From assembly GCA_030426355.1 (NCBI GenBank), contig JAUHYQ010000006.1:62001-126000 (forward strand): a DNA stretch of 64,000 nt, written 5' to 3'. A program made the position numbers and the translations under genes. Positions 29,194 to 38,628 of the stretch are shown piece after piece (the stretch's first letter is position 1; each line of letters begins with the position of its first letter). The stretch is from Gammaproteobacteria bacterium (GTDB lineage Bacteria > Pseudomonadota > Gammaproteobacteria > Steroidobacterales > GCA-2729495). Below the pieces are notes generated by a model that saw only the letters and a program-made list of their open reading frames with translations, was not told the origin of the DNA and ran no database searches.

Positions 29194-30444
29194 ATGACTG
29201 AACGAGTAATCATCGTCGGCGCAGGTCATGCGGCCGGCCAGGCAGCCACATCGCTGCGACAAAAAAAGTACGCCGGTGAGATCGTTATGATCGGCGATGA
29301 GGCCTACGTGCCCTATCAGCGACCACCGCTATCGAAAGCCTTTCTGGCCGGAGAACTGACGGTAGAGCGACTGTACTTCAAACCTGCGCATTATTACCCC
29401 GACCACAACGTCACGCTTAAACTCAGCACCCGGGCAGAAAGCATTAACCCGTCGGCGCACACCGTGACCACCGCTGACGGTGAATCTCTGGAATACAGCA
29501 AGCTGATTCTGGCAACCGGCAGCCGGGTGCGCGAGCTGCCGATTCCGGGCAACGACCTCGACGGTGTCCACTATTTGCGAAGCATTGCCGACGTCGAAGC
29601 CATGCACAAAGACTTCGTGGCGGGCAAAAGAATTGTTGTCGTTGGCGGCGGTTATATCGGTCTGGAAGTGGCTGCGGTGGCGGTCAAAACCGGGCTGGAT
29701 GTGACCATTCTGGAAACTGAATCACGGGTTATGAACCGGGTGGTGGCTCGCGAAATATCGCAGTTCTTTCAGAACATGCATCGGGAAGAAGGTGCCACTC
29801 TGGAACTCGGCCGCCGCGTACAGGAAATCAACGGTGCTGATGGCAAAGTCACATCAGTCATCTGCGCGGACGGATTCACAGTGCCGGCAGACATGGTGGT
29901 TATTGGCATTGGCATCATCCCCAACGTAGAACTGGCCGAAGCTGCCGGACTGAAATGCTCCAACGGAATTGTCGTGGATGAATATTGCCAGACGACGGAT
30001 GCCGATATTCTTGCCATTGGGGACTGCACACGACATCCCAACAAATTGCTGGGTCGGCACTTGCGGCTTGAATCAGTGCACAACGCCATCGAACAGGGGA
30101 AGACGGCGGCCGCGAATATCATCGGTGAGCCGATCGCCTACAATCAGGTACCGTGGTTCTGGTCGGATCAGTACAACGTCAAAATGCAGATTGCCGGCAT
30201 GAGCGATGTGCACGAACAGTTCGTCATGCGCGGCGACCCGAGCACGCGTTCGTTTGCGGCCTTTTATTTACAGCAAGGAAAAATTGTTGCCGTGGATGCC
30301 ATCAACAGTCCGCGCGAATTCATGCTCGGCAAAAAACTGGTAGCGGCCGGTGCCAAAATACCCATCAAAGATCTGGCCGACACCAGCAAAGATTTTAAAG
30401 AGATGGCGACAGCGGCAATAGCAGCAGCAAGCGCTCAGGCATAG
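29194..30444 (+). CDS. FAD-dependent ferredoxin/rubredoxin reductase family protein
   Basis: The 416-residue flavoprotein has the FAD motif VIIVGAGHAAGQAATSLR, the PYQRPPLSKAFL loop, ILATGSRVRELP, the NAD motif VVVGGGYIGLEVAAVAV and DILAIGDCTRHPN. This is the layout of putidaredoxin, rubredoxin or oxygenase-type ferredoxin reductases (CamA/ThcD type). It could supply electrons to the Rieske oxygenases encoded 8-20 kb away, which have no reductase of their own nearby; that link is inference. Its last 10 bases overlap gshA, which is convergent. Confidence 0.85.
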   Translation: MTERVIIVGAGHAAGQAATSLRQKKYAGEIVMIGDEAYVPYQRPPLSKAFLAGELTVERLYFKPAHYYPDHNVTLKLSTRAESINPSAHTVTTADGESLEYSKLILATGSRVRELPIPGNDLDGVHYLRSIADVEAMHKDFVAGKRIVVVGGGYIGLEVAAVAVKTGLDVTILETESRVMNRVVAREISQFFQNMHREEGATLELGRRVQEINGADGKVTSVICADGFTVPADMVVIGIGIIPNVELAEAAGLKCSNGIVVDEYCQTTDADILAIGDCTRHPNKLLGRHLRLESVHNAIEQGKTAAANIIGEPIAYNQVPWFWSDQYNVKMQIAGMSDVHEQFVMRGDPSTRSFAAFYLQQGKIVAVDAINSPREFMLGKKLVAAGAKIPIKDLADTSKDFKEMATAAIAAASAQA

Positions 30445-32012
30445 TACATGTCCAGAAAATCGTCGAGGCTCAGCGAATCGGAAGCTTCGATGTCTTTCTG
30501 TCGCTGCAGTGACTCGCGACTTTCAGTTTCGAGCATTGCGAGATGCTGATTGAAATCATCGTGAATGCTCAGGAAATAATCGCGGTAGTTGTTTGCTAAC
30601 TGCAAACCGAAGTGCGCAAACGCCTCTCCTGATTCTCTCTGCTCCCGCAGCAATCGCGCCGAATAAGTTGCTTCAGAGTCTGCGAGCGCCTCGGTTGCGG
30701 CTGCATGGGCTGCAAGATACTCACCCCCATCGGTTGCTTCCAGCATCGCGCAAATAGGCTGCATTTCTTCAAGAATTTCGCGGCCCCAAACATCGCGACT
30801 GATCGGTTTGCCTGCCCGCTGCAGCGTTAGGCCCGGCTCCCTGCCGCGGCGTGCCACATCCAGATGATTGGCTTTGTTACCCTCTGCTTCGATGTCACTG
30901 ATGGGCGGGCTGGGGCTCACCAGACAATATATAAGAAATGCCTCGAGAAATAATTGCTGAGAATGGCTGATCCCGACCGGGTCAAAGGGGCTCAAGTCCA
31001 GCGCACGCAGCTCAACATACTCGATACCCCCCCGCTGTAAAGCCGCCGTGGGGCGCTCGCCGGAGTGAGCTACCCGCTTCGGGCGAATGGTGCTGTAGAA
31101 CTCATTCTCAATTTGCAGCTGATTATCGTTCAGCTGCATGTACTGATTGCCGCGCCTGACGCCCAAAACGGCGTAGTCAGGGTTGGGGCGCGAAATGGCA
31201 CTGCTGAGATCCCGAATGTACTCGTTAAGGCTATTGGCAGAAACAACCACCGCTGACTGATTGGAATTCTGATAACCCAGATCACTCATGCGCAGCGAGG
31301 TCGCATATTTTCCGTACCGCGTACCGTGGTCGAGCTCGTCCAGCCCGGCGTCTTTGCCAAGCAGGAAACTTTTACACACCGCTGGCGATGCGCCGAACAG
31401 ATACAAAATCAGCCAATCCAGGCGCCGCACGTTCCTGACTACACCGAGGTAGTAATCGGACTTTAGTTGCTGATTGTGGTCGCGCCCGACAATCCCGGCC
31501 CAGGCGGGCCAGAAAGGCTCAGGCAGTGAATAATTGTAATGTATGCCGGCAATGGCCTGCATATAACGGCCGTAACGATTGCCAAGCCCCTGGCGGTAAA
31601 TGGTCTTCATTCGCCCGATGTTAGATACGCCATATTGAGCAATCGGTATGTCTTCTTCACCGCGCAAACGGCACGGCATACTGAGTGGCCACAGCATTTC
31701 GTCGCCGATACGGGCGTAAGTAAACTGGTGAATATCACAGAGCAACTGCGCGACAGCCCATGCGGTCGTCTCGGGCGTCGTCACGAACTCCGGCAGTGCT
31801 TCCGAGTAATCGGTAGTAATGAACTGATGGGTTAATGCTGAACCCAACGCCACCGGATGCGGCTCACGCGAAATCAGGCCCTCGGGCGTGATACGCAGGC
31901 TCTCTTTCTCGACGCCACGGCGGCCACCCGCAAGTAAATCGCCACCGCCGTGTTCCGACAGTGCCGCTAAACGTTGTTCGTAGGAATTTTTCACAGGCTT
32001 TGCCGGCGCCAC
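30435..32012 (-). CDS. gshA: Glutamate--cysteine ligase
   Basis: GshA makes gamma-glutamylcysteine, the first step of glutathione synthesis. The 525-residue protein matches the E. coli-type family: RRGVEKESLRITPEG near residue 30, TDYSEALPEFVT, MPCRL, IAGIHYNYSLPEPFW, DLGYQNSNQS and RGGIEYVELRALDLSPFDPVGIS. Glutathione supply fits the frmA pathway encoded at 18.5 kb. It overlaps the convergent flavoprotein gene by 10 bases. Confidence 0.95.
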   Translation of the reverse strand: MAPAKPVKNSYEQRLAALSEHGGGDLLAGGRRGVEKESLRITPEGLISREPHPVALGSALTHQFITTDYSEALPEFVTTPETTAWAVAQLLCDIHQFTYARIGDEMLWPLSMPCRLRGEEDIPIAQYGVSNIGRMKTIYRQGLGNRYGRYMQAIAGIHYNYSLPEPFWPAWAGIVGRDHNQQLKSDYYLGVVRNVRRLDWLILYLFGASPAVCKSFLLGKDAGLDELDHGTRYGKYATSLRMSDLGYQNSNQSAVVVSANSLNEYIRDLSSAISRPNPDYAVLGVRRGNQYMQLNDNQLQIENEFYSTIRPKRVAHSGERPTAALQRGGIEYVELRALDLSPFDPVGISHSQQLFLEAFLIYCLVSPSPPISDIEAEGNKANHLDVARRGREPGLTLQRAGKPISRDVWGREILEEMQPICAMLEATDGGEYLAAHAAATEALADSEATYSARLLREQRESGEAFAHFGLQLANNYRDYFLSIHDDFNQHLAMLETESRESLQRQKDIEASDSLSLDDFLDMYYA

Positions 32013-32127
32013 AATGCAGAGTGGATTGGAACCTCTGGCCCGTGCTCTGTCAAATGGCTTTAGGCTATTGCCTTAGTACCTTTATAACCGTTCATGCCAC
32101 GCAGGTTCGATAATGCCCTGTGACAAT

Positions 32128-32940
32128 CTACCAAGGCAGCGGGGTGCCGTCGTATTCGACGAAAGAACCCGTGGTTTCAACCGTAAGATTGTCAATATTT
32201 CGGATCACATCCGCGGCAGCCACCACCGGATCCCTGAGTTCCATACGCCCCTTCATTGCCGCCATCATGTCGGTGGCCACAGCGCCCGGATTCACCAGCC
32301 CCACTATGATCCCCTTTTTGCGCTTTTCCTTCGCCAGAGTTGCCATCATCATGTTGAGCGCTGATTTGCTGGAACGGTAAAAATATCCGGTACCAAAGGT
32401 CGTGGCAATTGAGCCCATGCTGCTGGATACCGTGATAATTTTCTTCTGCTGACTGCTCAGAACATGGTCATAGAATGCCTCAGCCATTTTCAGTGGCGCG
32501 AGCGCGTTCACATGCATGATCTGGTCGTAAACGCTGTAATCGATCTTGCCGAACACCTGCGTCTTAAATGGATCTCCGGTTATTCCAGCGTTGTTCAATA
32601 AAATATCAATCGGCTGCCCGCGGTATTTTTCTGCCAATAGATCAATCTGCTCAAAATCGGTCACGTCCAGAGCTTCGATTGCGATGAGGGGGTAATTGGC
32701 GGCGAGCGCCTGAAGCTCGTCAGCAGAATCAGGACGACGAGCAGTGGCGATAATCCGATAACCTCGATCCGCATATTGCCGCGCGAATTCAAGCCCTAAA
32801 CCACGGTTTGCACCCGTAATCAATATTGTCGGGGGCGCCGCGACGGATTCGGCGCCATCGGTTTGCGCGCCAAGTTGCAGCGGTGCGATCAGGCAGAGGC
32901 TCAATATCGTCGTGAGCAAAAGACCAGGCAATCGGTTCAT
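32128..32940 (-). CDS. SDR-family oxidoreductase with N-terminal signal/anchor
   Basis: The 270-residue classical short-chain dehydrogenase has TILITGANRGLGLEFARQYA (cofactor loop), NNAG, an SSSMGSI serine block and the YRSSKSALN catalytic Tyr-Lys pair. Unusually it begins with a hydrophobic segment (residues 5-25, ending LGAQ) that looks like a signal peptide or membrane anchor, placing the enzyme outside or at the membrane. It is the last gene of a leftward unit with tetR, an NTF2-like gene, a secreted protein and DoxX. The substrate is unknown. Confidence 0.82.
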   Translation of the reverse strand: MNRLPGLLLTTILSLCLIAPLQLGAQTDGAESVAAPPTILITGANRGLGLEFARQYADRGYRIIATARRPDSADELQALAANYPLIAIEALDVTDFEQIDLLAEKYRGQPIDILLNNAGITGDPFKTQVFGKIDYSVYDQIMHVNALAPLKMAEAFYDHVLSSQQKKIITVSSSMGSIATTFGTGYFYRSSKSALNMMMATLAKEKRKKGIIVGLVNPGAVATDMMAAMKGRMELRDPVVAAADVIRNIDNLTVETTGSFVEYDGTPLPW

Positions 32941-32964
32941 GTGAAATATCCTGTTGAAGCTTAT

Positions 32965-33483
32965 CTAGCGGAACCAGCGAACATCCGGGTAGCGCTTCGC
33001 CAGCGGACGATCCAGGCCCAGCCACAAGCCGGACGGCCACCATAGAAATGCCGCGGTTAGCAAAAAGAAGGGGATCAGGGAGGCGTCGTAATAGCCCCCG
33101 ATGGCCAGACCAATCAGAATAAATAAACTTACCCCGGCGGCGGTTCGGGTCAGCACGCCCAACAACAGGCCAACGGCAGAAAATATTTCGCCCCAGGTGA
33201 TAACCCATGCAACCAGCACGTAGAGTGGAATCGCAAAATTCTGCAAAAACAGTGACGCAAAAGCGTCGGGCGGCATCTCGGTCAAACGGTCAAGAAATAT
33301 TTGTTTCAGAATATCGCTGCTTAGCCAGTCCTTGTTAATTTTGTTAATGCCGGCTGCCAGCCAGAACAAGGCAAACAACGTGCGCAATAACAAGTGCAAA
33401 ACAATGCCGGTGAAGCGAACCGGATGGGCTTTGATCCACATCCATTTCCAGACCTGCTGAAACTCCTGAATCGCGAGACTCAT
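32965..33483 (-). CDS. DoxX-family membrane protein
   Basis: The 172-residue integral membrane protein has about four helices and the DoxX-like segments LFALFWLAAGINKINKDW, VLVAWVITWGEIFSAVGLLLG and LTRTAAGVSLFI. DoxX proteins act near terminal oxidases, thiol-redox or stress systems, with no single defined activity. Its start overlaps the end of the upstream secreted-protein gene by 4 bases (ATGA), so the two are translationally coupled. Confidence 0.78.
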   Translation of the reverse strand: MSLAIQEFQQVWKWMWIKAHPVRFTGIVLHLLLRTLFALFWLAAGINKINKDWLSSDILKQIFLDRLTEMPPDAFASLFLQNFAIPLYVLVAWVITWGEIFSAVGLLLGVLTRTAAGVSLFILIGLAIGGYYDASLIPFFLLTAAFLWWPSGLWLGLDRPLAKRYPDVRWFR

Positions 33484-34049
33484 GATTCACCCCCCTGCGC
33501 ATTTGCTGCAATCGTATCCAAGGCATCCCAAAGCGGCAGGCGGGAGCAATAACCCACTGTTTCGCCGCTGCCGGCTTTTTGCCAGGCACGGTTAATGCGA
33601 TCAATTTTGTAATCGCCAAATTCGAGTACGCCCGGGTCGAGAACCAGACGAGCTTCAACAATTTCCGGCCCTGACCAACTGCCTGAATTAGCGGTGTAGA
33701 CATGCACCGGTCGCGTGTGCCCCCGCGCGGCGAGTGCGTCAGCGGTGAAATTGCTAATAAACCACTCCCAGATTGTGCTGACCTGGGACCAAAATGTGCG
33801 CGTTTGCAGGTGATACAAAGTGAAGTCGCCCGCGTCCGGCACGCCCTCGTCTGACGGCATTTCCGTGCCGGCTTCACAAAGCACGACAATCTCGCACATG
33901 GTGCAGACCTCGCCGAACTGCCCCACAAGAAAATAATCGCGATAGGCATCGATATTCACCTGCGCCGTTGCCGACCCTGCCCACAGCACAATAAGCATCA
34001 AGGGCAAAACACCCGATAATCTGAACCCACGACCCGTCGAATGTTTCAT
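33480..34049 (-). CDS. Secreted protein of unknown function with clustered cysteines
   Basis: The 189-residue protein has a clear signal peptide (residues 1-29, ending SATA). The mature part contains a cysteine cluster (CTMCEIVVLC) and one further Cys near the C-terminus (VGYCSRLPLWD). I do not recognise the family. The tight ATGA coupling with DoxX and position after an NTF2-like gene suggest an extracytoplasmic partner of the membrane protein; the CxxC-type cluster could bind metal or form a redox pair. Function remains unassigned. Confidence 0.72.
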   Translation of the reverse strand: MKHSTGRGFRLSGVLPLMLIVLWAGSATAQVNIDAYRDYFLVGQFGEVCTMCEIVVLCEAGTEMPSDEGVPDAGDFTLYHLQTRTFWSQVSTIWEWFISNFTADALAARGHTRPVHVYTANSGSWSGPEIVEARLVLDPGVLEFGDYKIDRINRAWQKAGSGETVGYCSRLPLWDALDTIAANAQGGES

Positions 34050-34591
34050 TCTGACTCCTTTTTGTTCCGCGGACCCGATGGCGGATCCGTCAGCTTTTTA
34101 CCCGCAGCGAAACGTGCTTTGAATTCCGGCGATGCCATATTGGCGTAAAGATCCTGCATGTAAGCCATCGCCGATTTGGGGGCTTCCGCGTAATAGATAA
34201 AACGCCAGCCGTTACTCGTGTTCCGCATGATCGCGTTGGCACGCAGCCTTTCGCCCAATGGCGCACCGTGACGAAACTTCATTTCCGCATGCACATCCCA
34301 GGTAGCAAGCACCAGTTCGTCGGTCAGTGAGCGCACGCGTATATTTGATGGGTGGTAGTCCATGGCATCAATCATGGCGAACCGCTCGGGCGTCTCGAAA
34401 TACCATTTAAGCGCATCCCAGCCAATCATCCAGTCGTCCATTTCTTCGCCCAGGTACTGGGGCGCGGGTTCATCGGGATCGAACAGGGTAATTGGCTGCG
34501 GGCCGTGAATGTCCGTGAAGCACTCGCCCATCTTTTGAATGATTGCCGTTACTTCGCTGACAATTGCCACATCGGCAAGCGGCAGTGACAT
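34046..34591 (-). CDS. NTF2/SnoaL-like protein
   Basis: The 181-residue cytoplasmic protein has the cone-shaped NTF2-like layout: an N-terminal helix (VSEVTAIIQKMGECF), WDALKWYFETPERF, VLATWDVHAEMKFRHG and GWRFIYYAEAP. Members include ketosteroid-isomerase-like enzymes, small hydratases and binding proteins. The ATG at 34591 gives the family start; the longer frame upstream runs through tetR out of phase. It overlaps the downstream secreted-protein gene by 4 bases and follows tetR by 16 bases, so it belongs to the tetR operon. Confidence 0.75.
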   Translation of the reverse strand: MSLPLADVAIVSEVTAIIQKMGECFTDIHGPQPITLFDPDEPAPQYLGEEMDDWMIGWDALKWYFETPERFAMIDAMDYHPSNIRVRSLTDELVLATWDVHAEMKFRHGAPLGERLRANAIMRNTSNGWRFIYYAEAPKSAMAYMQDLYANMASPEFKARFAAGKKLTDPPSGPRNKKESE

Positions 34592-34607
34592 GGTCTGATC
34601 ACGCGTT

Positions 34608-35225
34608 TTAGTCACGAGCGATGTCCTCCACCATGGCCATTGCTTCGTTCCATCCCGCCGCCGTATCCAGCCGCAAACCCATAAACGCGGGTGCACGACA
34701 GGCACGCATGGCCAGATAGTGAATCGCTGCGTTAAGAATAATGATCCGGCCGCGTATAGCCGGATCAACGTAGCGGTTGTCGTTAAGCATGGCACGCAGA
34801 TAAGGCCGACTTTGACGGCGGCGCACATCGCGCAGGATTTCTGACAACTCCGAGTCTGCGGTTAACTCCTCGGCCAGAATCTCCAGCATGATCGGCTGAT
34901 TCCGCAAGGTTGTGGCCATGGCCACCAGTTCGGCCGCAATGCGTTGACGAAACTCGTCGTCATCTTCCGGCTCTCTGCCGTCACCAGTATCGCCATAACT
35001 TGCTTGCAGCGACCCGCGGCGCTCGGCCCAGGCCGCGAGCAAGCCTGGCAGATTGTCAAAATATCTGTACAGCAGCGGCTTGCCGACGCCGGCCTCGTCG
35101 ACAATGGCATTAACCGACAGTTTGCGCACGCCGTCACGAATAAGCACGACCTCCAGCGCATCCAGCAAACGCTCTTCGGTCAACTGACGTCGTTTACTGG
35201 TTGATTGCATAGATACTGAATTCAT
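34608..35225 (-). CDS. TetR-family transcriptional regulator
   Basis: The 205-residue repressor has an N-terminal helix-turn-helix, LTEERLLDALEVVLIRDGVRKLSVNAIVDEAGVGKPLLYRYFDN, and an all-helical ligand domain. The ATG at 35225 is preferred to a TTG at 35231. It is divergent from the large TonB receptor with a 94-base gap holding a GTTAC-N6-GTAAC inverted repeat, the likely operator. It heads the leftward unit NTF2-like/secreted/DoxX/SDR, so it probably controls both directions. Confidence 0.88.
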   Translation of the reverse strand: MNSVSMQSTSKRRQLTEERLLDALEVVLIRDGVRKLSVNAIVDEAGVGKPLLYRYFDNLPGLLAAWAERRGSLQASYGDTGDGREPEDDDEFRQRIAAELVAMATTLRNQPIMLEILAEELTADSELSEILRDVRRRQSRPYLRAMLNDNRYVDPAIRGRIIILNAAIHYLAMRACRAPAFMGLRLDTAAGWNEAMAMVEDIARD

Positions 35226-35263
35226 GGACAAATAGGCAGACGGTGGACTTGGCTTGGCGTAAT

Positions 35264-35279
35264 GTTACTATCAGGTAAC
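35264..35279. promoter_or_regulatory. Candidate TetR operator between tetR and TonB receptor
   Basis: GTTAC (35264-35268)-TATCAG-GTAAC (35275-35279) is a perfect inverted repeat. A possible rightward -10, TACTAT (35266-35271), lies inside it, with TGGACT 16 bases upstream as a weak -35. Binding here would block transcription of the TonB receptor gene. The assignment rests on position and symmetry. Confidence 0.55.
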
Positions 35280-35319
35280 TTTCAATGCCAGTGAAACAAT
35301 TTTTTGGGGGAAGAATCTA

Positions 35320-38300
35320 ATGAGGCGTTTCCATATGATGCTGGCTGCTGCAACTGCAGCGGCTCCGTTTGCAATGAGCATTCCGATGGCCGCGCAAGCT
35401 GCAGCGCTGGACGAGGTCACGGTGTTCGCCCGTAAAACTGCAGAAAATTTGCAGGAGGTGCCGCTCGCCGTTACCGCGGTTGATGCCGAGCAGATCGATC
35501 GACTCGGCATCAAAAGCCTCGATGATCTGGCTACGCAGGATTCCAGCGTGCAGTTTGATCTGGGCTTTGCCGAGTCTGACACGCGCATCACAATTCGCGG
35601 TTTGTCGCCGACGCGCGGCCGTCCGAATGCCGCCACGCTGATTGACGGCATCGATATTTCGTCAGAAGCCGTGACCAACGCCGGCGGCTCCGTGTTGATT
35701 GACCCCCGCATGATCGACATTGAACGCATCGAAATCGTTAAAGGCCCGCAAAGCGCACTCTACGGCCGCAGTGCTTTTGCGGGTGCCATCCAGTACGTCA
35801 CCAAGGATCCGGATGACACCTTCGGTGGCGGCGTATTCGTGGACTGGAACGTCGAAGGCGATGAGGAGATTCGCGGCAACATCAGCATTCCGTTGGGCGA
35901 AACGGTGGGTATGCGGATAAACGGCTTAACCTGGAGAAAGGACGGTTATTACGAGAACGCAGCCACCGGCAATCCGCTCGGTGGGGGCGACGGCTCCGGC
36001 ATCACATTGACGTTCAAGTGGGAACCCAGCGATAACTTTAACGCCAAGTGGCGTACCGACTATTCTGACGACGCGTTCGATCAGGCTGCGCAGGCGCTGC
36101 TACAGGATTTCAACACCTTGTATGATCTTGGCACCAGCGGCGGCCTGAGCGGCACCGACTCCGAAGGGCGACCCGTCAGCAATGTGGCGCCCATCACCAA
36201 CAAGTGCAACGCCACCCCCGGCCCGATTGGCAGCTATGACTGCGGCCCCGGGCAAGCGCTGGATCAGTATCTGCGTGATGTCCCCGGTGTTGGGCCCAGT
36301 TCTTCCTTTATTTACACTGCGTTTGGCAACACCTATCCCGACGGCTTCGGTCTTTATGATGCCAACGACCCCTGGATACGCAATATTTACAACCAGCAGG
36401 TTGTACAGCTGTTTTCGGGACGCATTCCTGATGCCAAACACCTGCAGGCCAGCCTGATGCCCGATTACCGCCATTCGAGCAATCCGCTGGATGCGACAGA
36501 TTTTGTCGGCAGCACACGGGAGGTGTTTCGCAATTCGCTGGTTATGGAATGGACAATCAGTGATTCACTGGTGGCGAATTCTTATACGGGTTACACAGAG
36601 GCCAAGGCCTCGTCACAGCAGGATCTTGGCAAATGGTATGTAGACCGTTGCCGACCCGGCGCGGATCAGGCCGGCAAAATAACCGAACTGCGCCAACAGA
36701 ATGACTGCACGGCTGGCGATGGGATCCATGATGGCGGTACTACTTTCTATCAGGATCAGTTAACCGACACGACACAACTAAGTCAGGAATTCCGGCTGGC
36801 CTGGGATGTCACGGACAGTCTGACGTTTACGCAAGGCCTGCAATACTGGCGCGAGCGTGTGGTTCAGGATCAACGCAACCAGATCACGGTCACTTCCGAT
36901 GCGTTTTGCTTTTTGTCTTATGGCAATCCTGCGCTTGGCACGCCATATGACTTTGCGTTCGGACCGCTGGGCCCTAATTTCCAATGCGGTTTAACCACTG
37001 TTCCGGCCGCTTACTTCGCCAGTAAAACCTACGCGGAACTGGATCAGCCCGTTATTTTTGCCCGCGGTACCAACCACTATTCCTGGTACGGCAACCTGAA
37101 GTGGAACATCACCGACAAGTTCCGCAGCACCCTTGAGGCGCGCCTCACCCGTGAGGACAATTCGGTGACAGGCCCGGACATGAATGTCTGCCTGAACGGG
37201 TTGTCACAGGACTACCTTGATAATCCTGACAACCCGGAGGCAGGCACGGTATCGCCGTTTCGCGATGCTTACACCGGCTATGCGCTTTGCCAGAACTACC
37301 TGACCAACCCGCTTGACGGCGGCGCGTACTGGAATTTGCCGGGTGAGACAAACGCGCCCGCTACATCTTTGGTGCTGGATCCGAACTCTCCGGACTGGAC
37401 GGGCGGCCCCATGAGTGGTCGCATAGACGGCCCAAGCTCTTACATCATTTGCGGCTTCGGTGGTCGCTGCGACCGGCTGGAATTCGCACCGGGCGGCTCG
37501 CCGGGTGTGCCAGGCTCCTTTAATGCTTTCGGCTACGGTCAGGCCAATTTTACGAGCCGGACCTTGCGTAAAAAGGATCGTTACTGGGCACCCAAAGCGA
37601 CCCTGGAATACTTCTGGACCGACGACATCATGACGTACTTCTCATGGTCGCGAGGCATCAAACCGGGCGGGTTCAGTTTGCTGACCGCGGGTTCTTTCGG
37701 TCTGGACGGCAACGGCGACGGCCGCTATGACGAAATCGAATTTACGCCTGAGCGGCTCGACGTCTGGGAACTCGGCGCCAAAACGACGTTGATGGACGGT
37801 CGTGTACGACTGAACGGCGCCCTGTTCTTCCAGGACTTCAAAGACAAGCAAATCAGCGTGCAGGAAGTCATCGGCAACACCACCGGCACCCGCATTCGAA
37901 ATATCAGCGGCTCCGAGGTTAAGGGCCTGGAAATGGATGTCACCTTTCAGGCCACGGACAATTTGCGCTTGTCGGGCGGTTACACCTTCCTGGATAGCGA
38001 GTACACCGATTACACCACCATCACGCAAAGCGCCAACGATGTTGCCCGCGGGCAACTGGGCAATGGCATGGGCTGTATTGAGGTTAACGAGGTTCCGGCT
38101 GGCAGCGGCGATGTCTTCTGCACCATCAGCTTTAACGGCAATGAACTCGAGCGGGCGCCCAAACATGCCGTCCTGCTGGACGCCAATTACACCAACAACC
38201 TGATGGATACGGGCCTGGAATGGTTCGGACAAATAAACTTTCTTTATCAGGATTCGCGCTGGCTGGAGGCATTCAATCTGGTCGAACTGCCTTCCTACAC

Positions 38301-38544
38301 CCGCACCAACATCAGCGCCGGCATTCTGGCCGAGGAATGGGACTTGCAGTTTTATATCAACAACGTGCTGGACGATGACACCGTCACCAGTGGCGGTTCC
38401 AACCCCGGCATTTCCACGGCGCAGTGGCGACTCGGTCTGGCGGACGGCGCGGTTGCAGGGCCAAAACTGCCCAGTGACGTCTATGCGAACCTGCCGGCAC
38501 CGCGCATTGTCGGAGCGCGCTTTAACTGGCGCTTCGGCCAGTGA
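35320..38544 (+). CDS. TonB-dependent outer-membrane receptor
   Basis: The 1074-residue receptor has a signal peptide (about 1-28), a plug domain (about 30-170, with LDEVTVFARKTAENLQEVPLAV as TonB-box region and IEIVKGPQSALYGRSAFAGAIQYVTK) and a large beta-barrel ending in the outer-membrane signature RFNWRFGQ. GGGGGAAG lies before the ATG. The plug style (LQEVPLAVTAV, RGLSPTRG) is that of carbohydrate/aromatic receptors common in sphingomonads and marine gammaproteobacteria rather than classic siderophore receptors. It probably imports the substrate of the adjoining island. It is longer than most (700-900) because of extended barrel loops. Confidence 0.92.
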   Translation: MRRFHMMLAAATAAAPFAMSIPMAAQAAALDEVTVFARKTAENLQEVPLAVTAVDAEQIDRLGIKSLDDLATQDSSVQFDLGFAESDTRITIRGLSPTRGRPNAATLIDGIDISSEAVTNAGGSVLIDPRMIDIERIEIVKGPQSALYGRSAFAGAIQYVTKDPDDTFGGGVFVDWNVEGDEEIRGNISIPLGETVGMRINGLTWRKDGYYENAATGNPLGGGDGSGITLTFKWEPSDNFNAKWRTDYSDDAFDQAAQALLQDFNTLYDLGTSGGLSGTDSEGRPVSNVAPITNKCNATPGPIGSYDCGPGQALDQYLRDVPGVGPSSSFIYTAFGNTYPDGFGLYDANDPWIRNIYNQQVVQLFSGRIPDAKHLQASLMPDYRHSSNPLDATDFVGSTREVFRNSLVMEWTISDSLVANSYTGYTEAKASSQQDLGKWYVDRCRPGADQAGKITELRQQNDCTAGDGIHDGGTTFYQDQLTDTTQLSQEFRLAWDVTDSLTFTQGLQYWRERVVQDQRNQITVTSDAFCFLSYGNPALGTPYDFAFGPLGPNFQCGLTTVPAAYFASKTYAELDQPVIFARGTNHYSWYGNLKWNITDKFRSTLEARLTREDNSVTGPDMNVCLNGLSQDYLDNPDNPEAGTVSPFRDAYTGYALCQNYLTNPLDGGAYWNLPGETNAPATSLVLDPNSPDWTGGPMSGRIDGPSSYIICGFGGRCDRLEFAPGGSPGVPGSFNAFGYGQANFTSRTLRKKDRYWAPKATLEYFWTDDIMTYFSWSRGIKPGGFSLLTAGSFGLDGNGDGRYDEIEFTPERLDVWELGAKTTLMDGRVRLNGALFFQDFKDKQISVQEVIGNTTGTRIRNISGSEVKGLEMDVTFQATDNLRLSGGYTFLDSEYTDYTTITQSANDVARGQLGNGMGCIEVNEVPAGSGDVFCTISFNGNELERAPKHAVLLDANYTNNLMDTGLEWFGQINFLYQDSRWLEAFNLVELPSYTRTNISAGILAEEWDLQFYINNVLDDDTVTSGGSNPGISTAQWRLGLADGAVAGPKLPSDVYANLPAPRIVGARFNWRFGQ

Positions 38545-38558
38545 TGACAGAAACAGGA

Positions 38559-38600
38559 CAGACGCGGCAAGCCATTTGCAGGAATGGCATGCCGCGTCTG
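38559..38600. terminator. Long inverted repeat between convergent genes
   Basis: CAGACGCGGCA (38559-38569) pairs with TGCCGCGTCTG (38590-38600), and an inner GCCATT/AATGGC stem continues it, making a hairpin of about 17 pairs with one symmetric mismatch. It sits between the convergent ends of the TonB receptor and Rieske genes. No T-run follows on either strand, so it is more likely an mRNA 3'-end stabiliser or Rho-assisted bidirectional stop than a canonical terminator. Confidence 0.5.
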
Positions 38601-38628
38601 CCGGCCACGCAAGGTCAATGGTCTGTCT

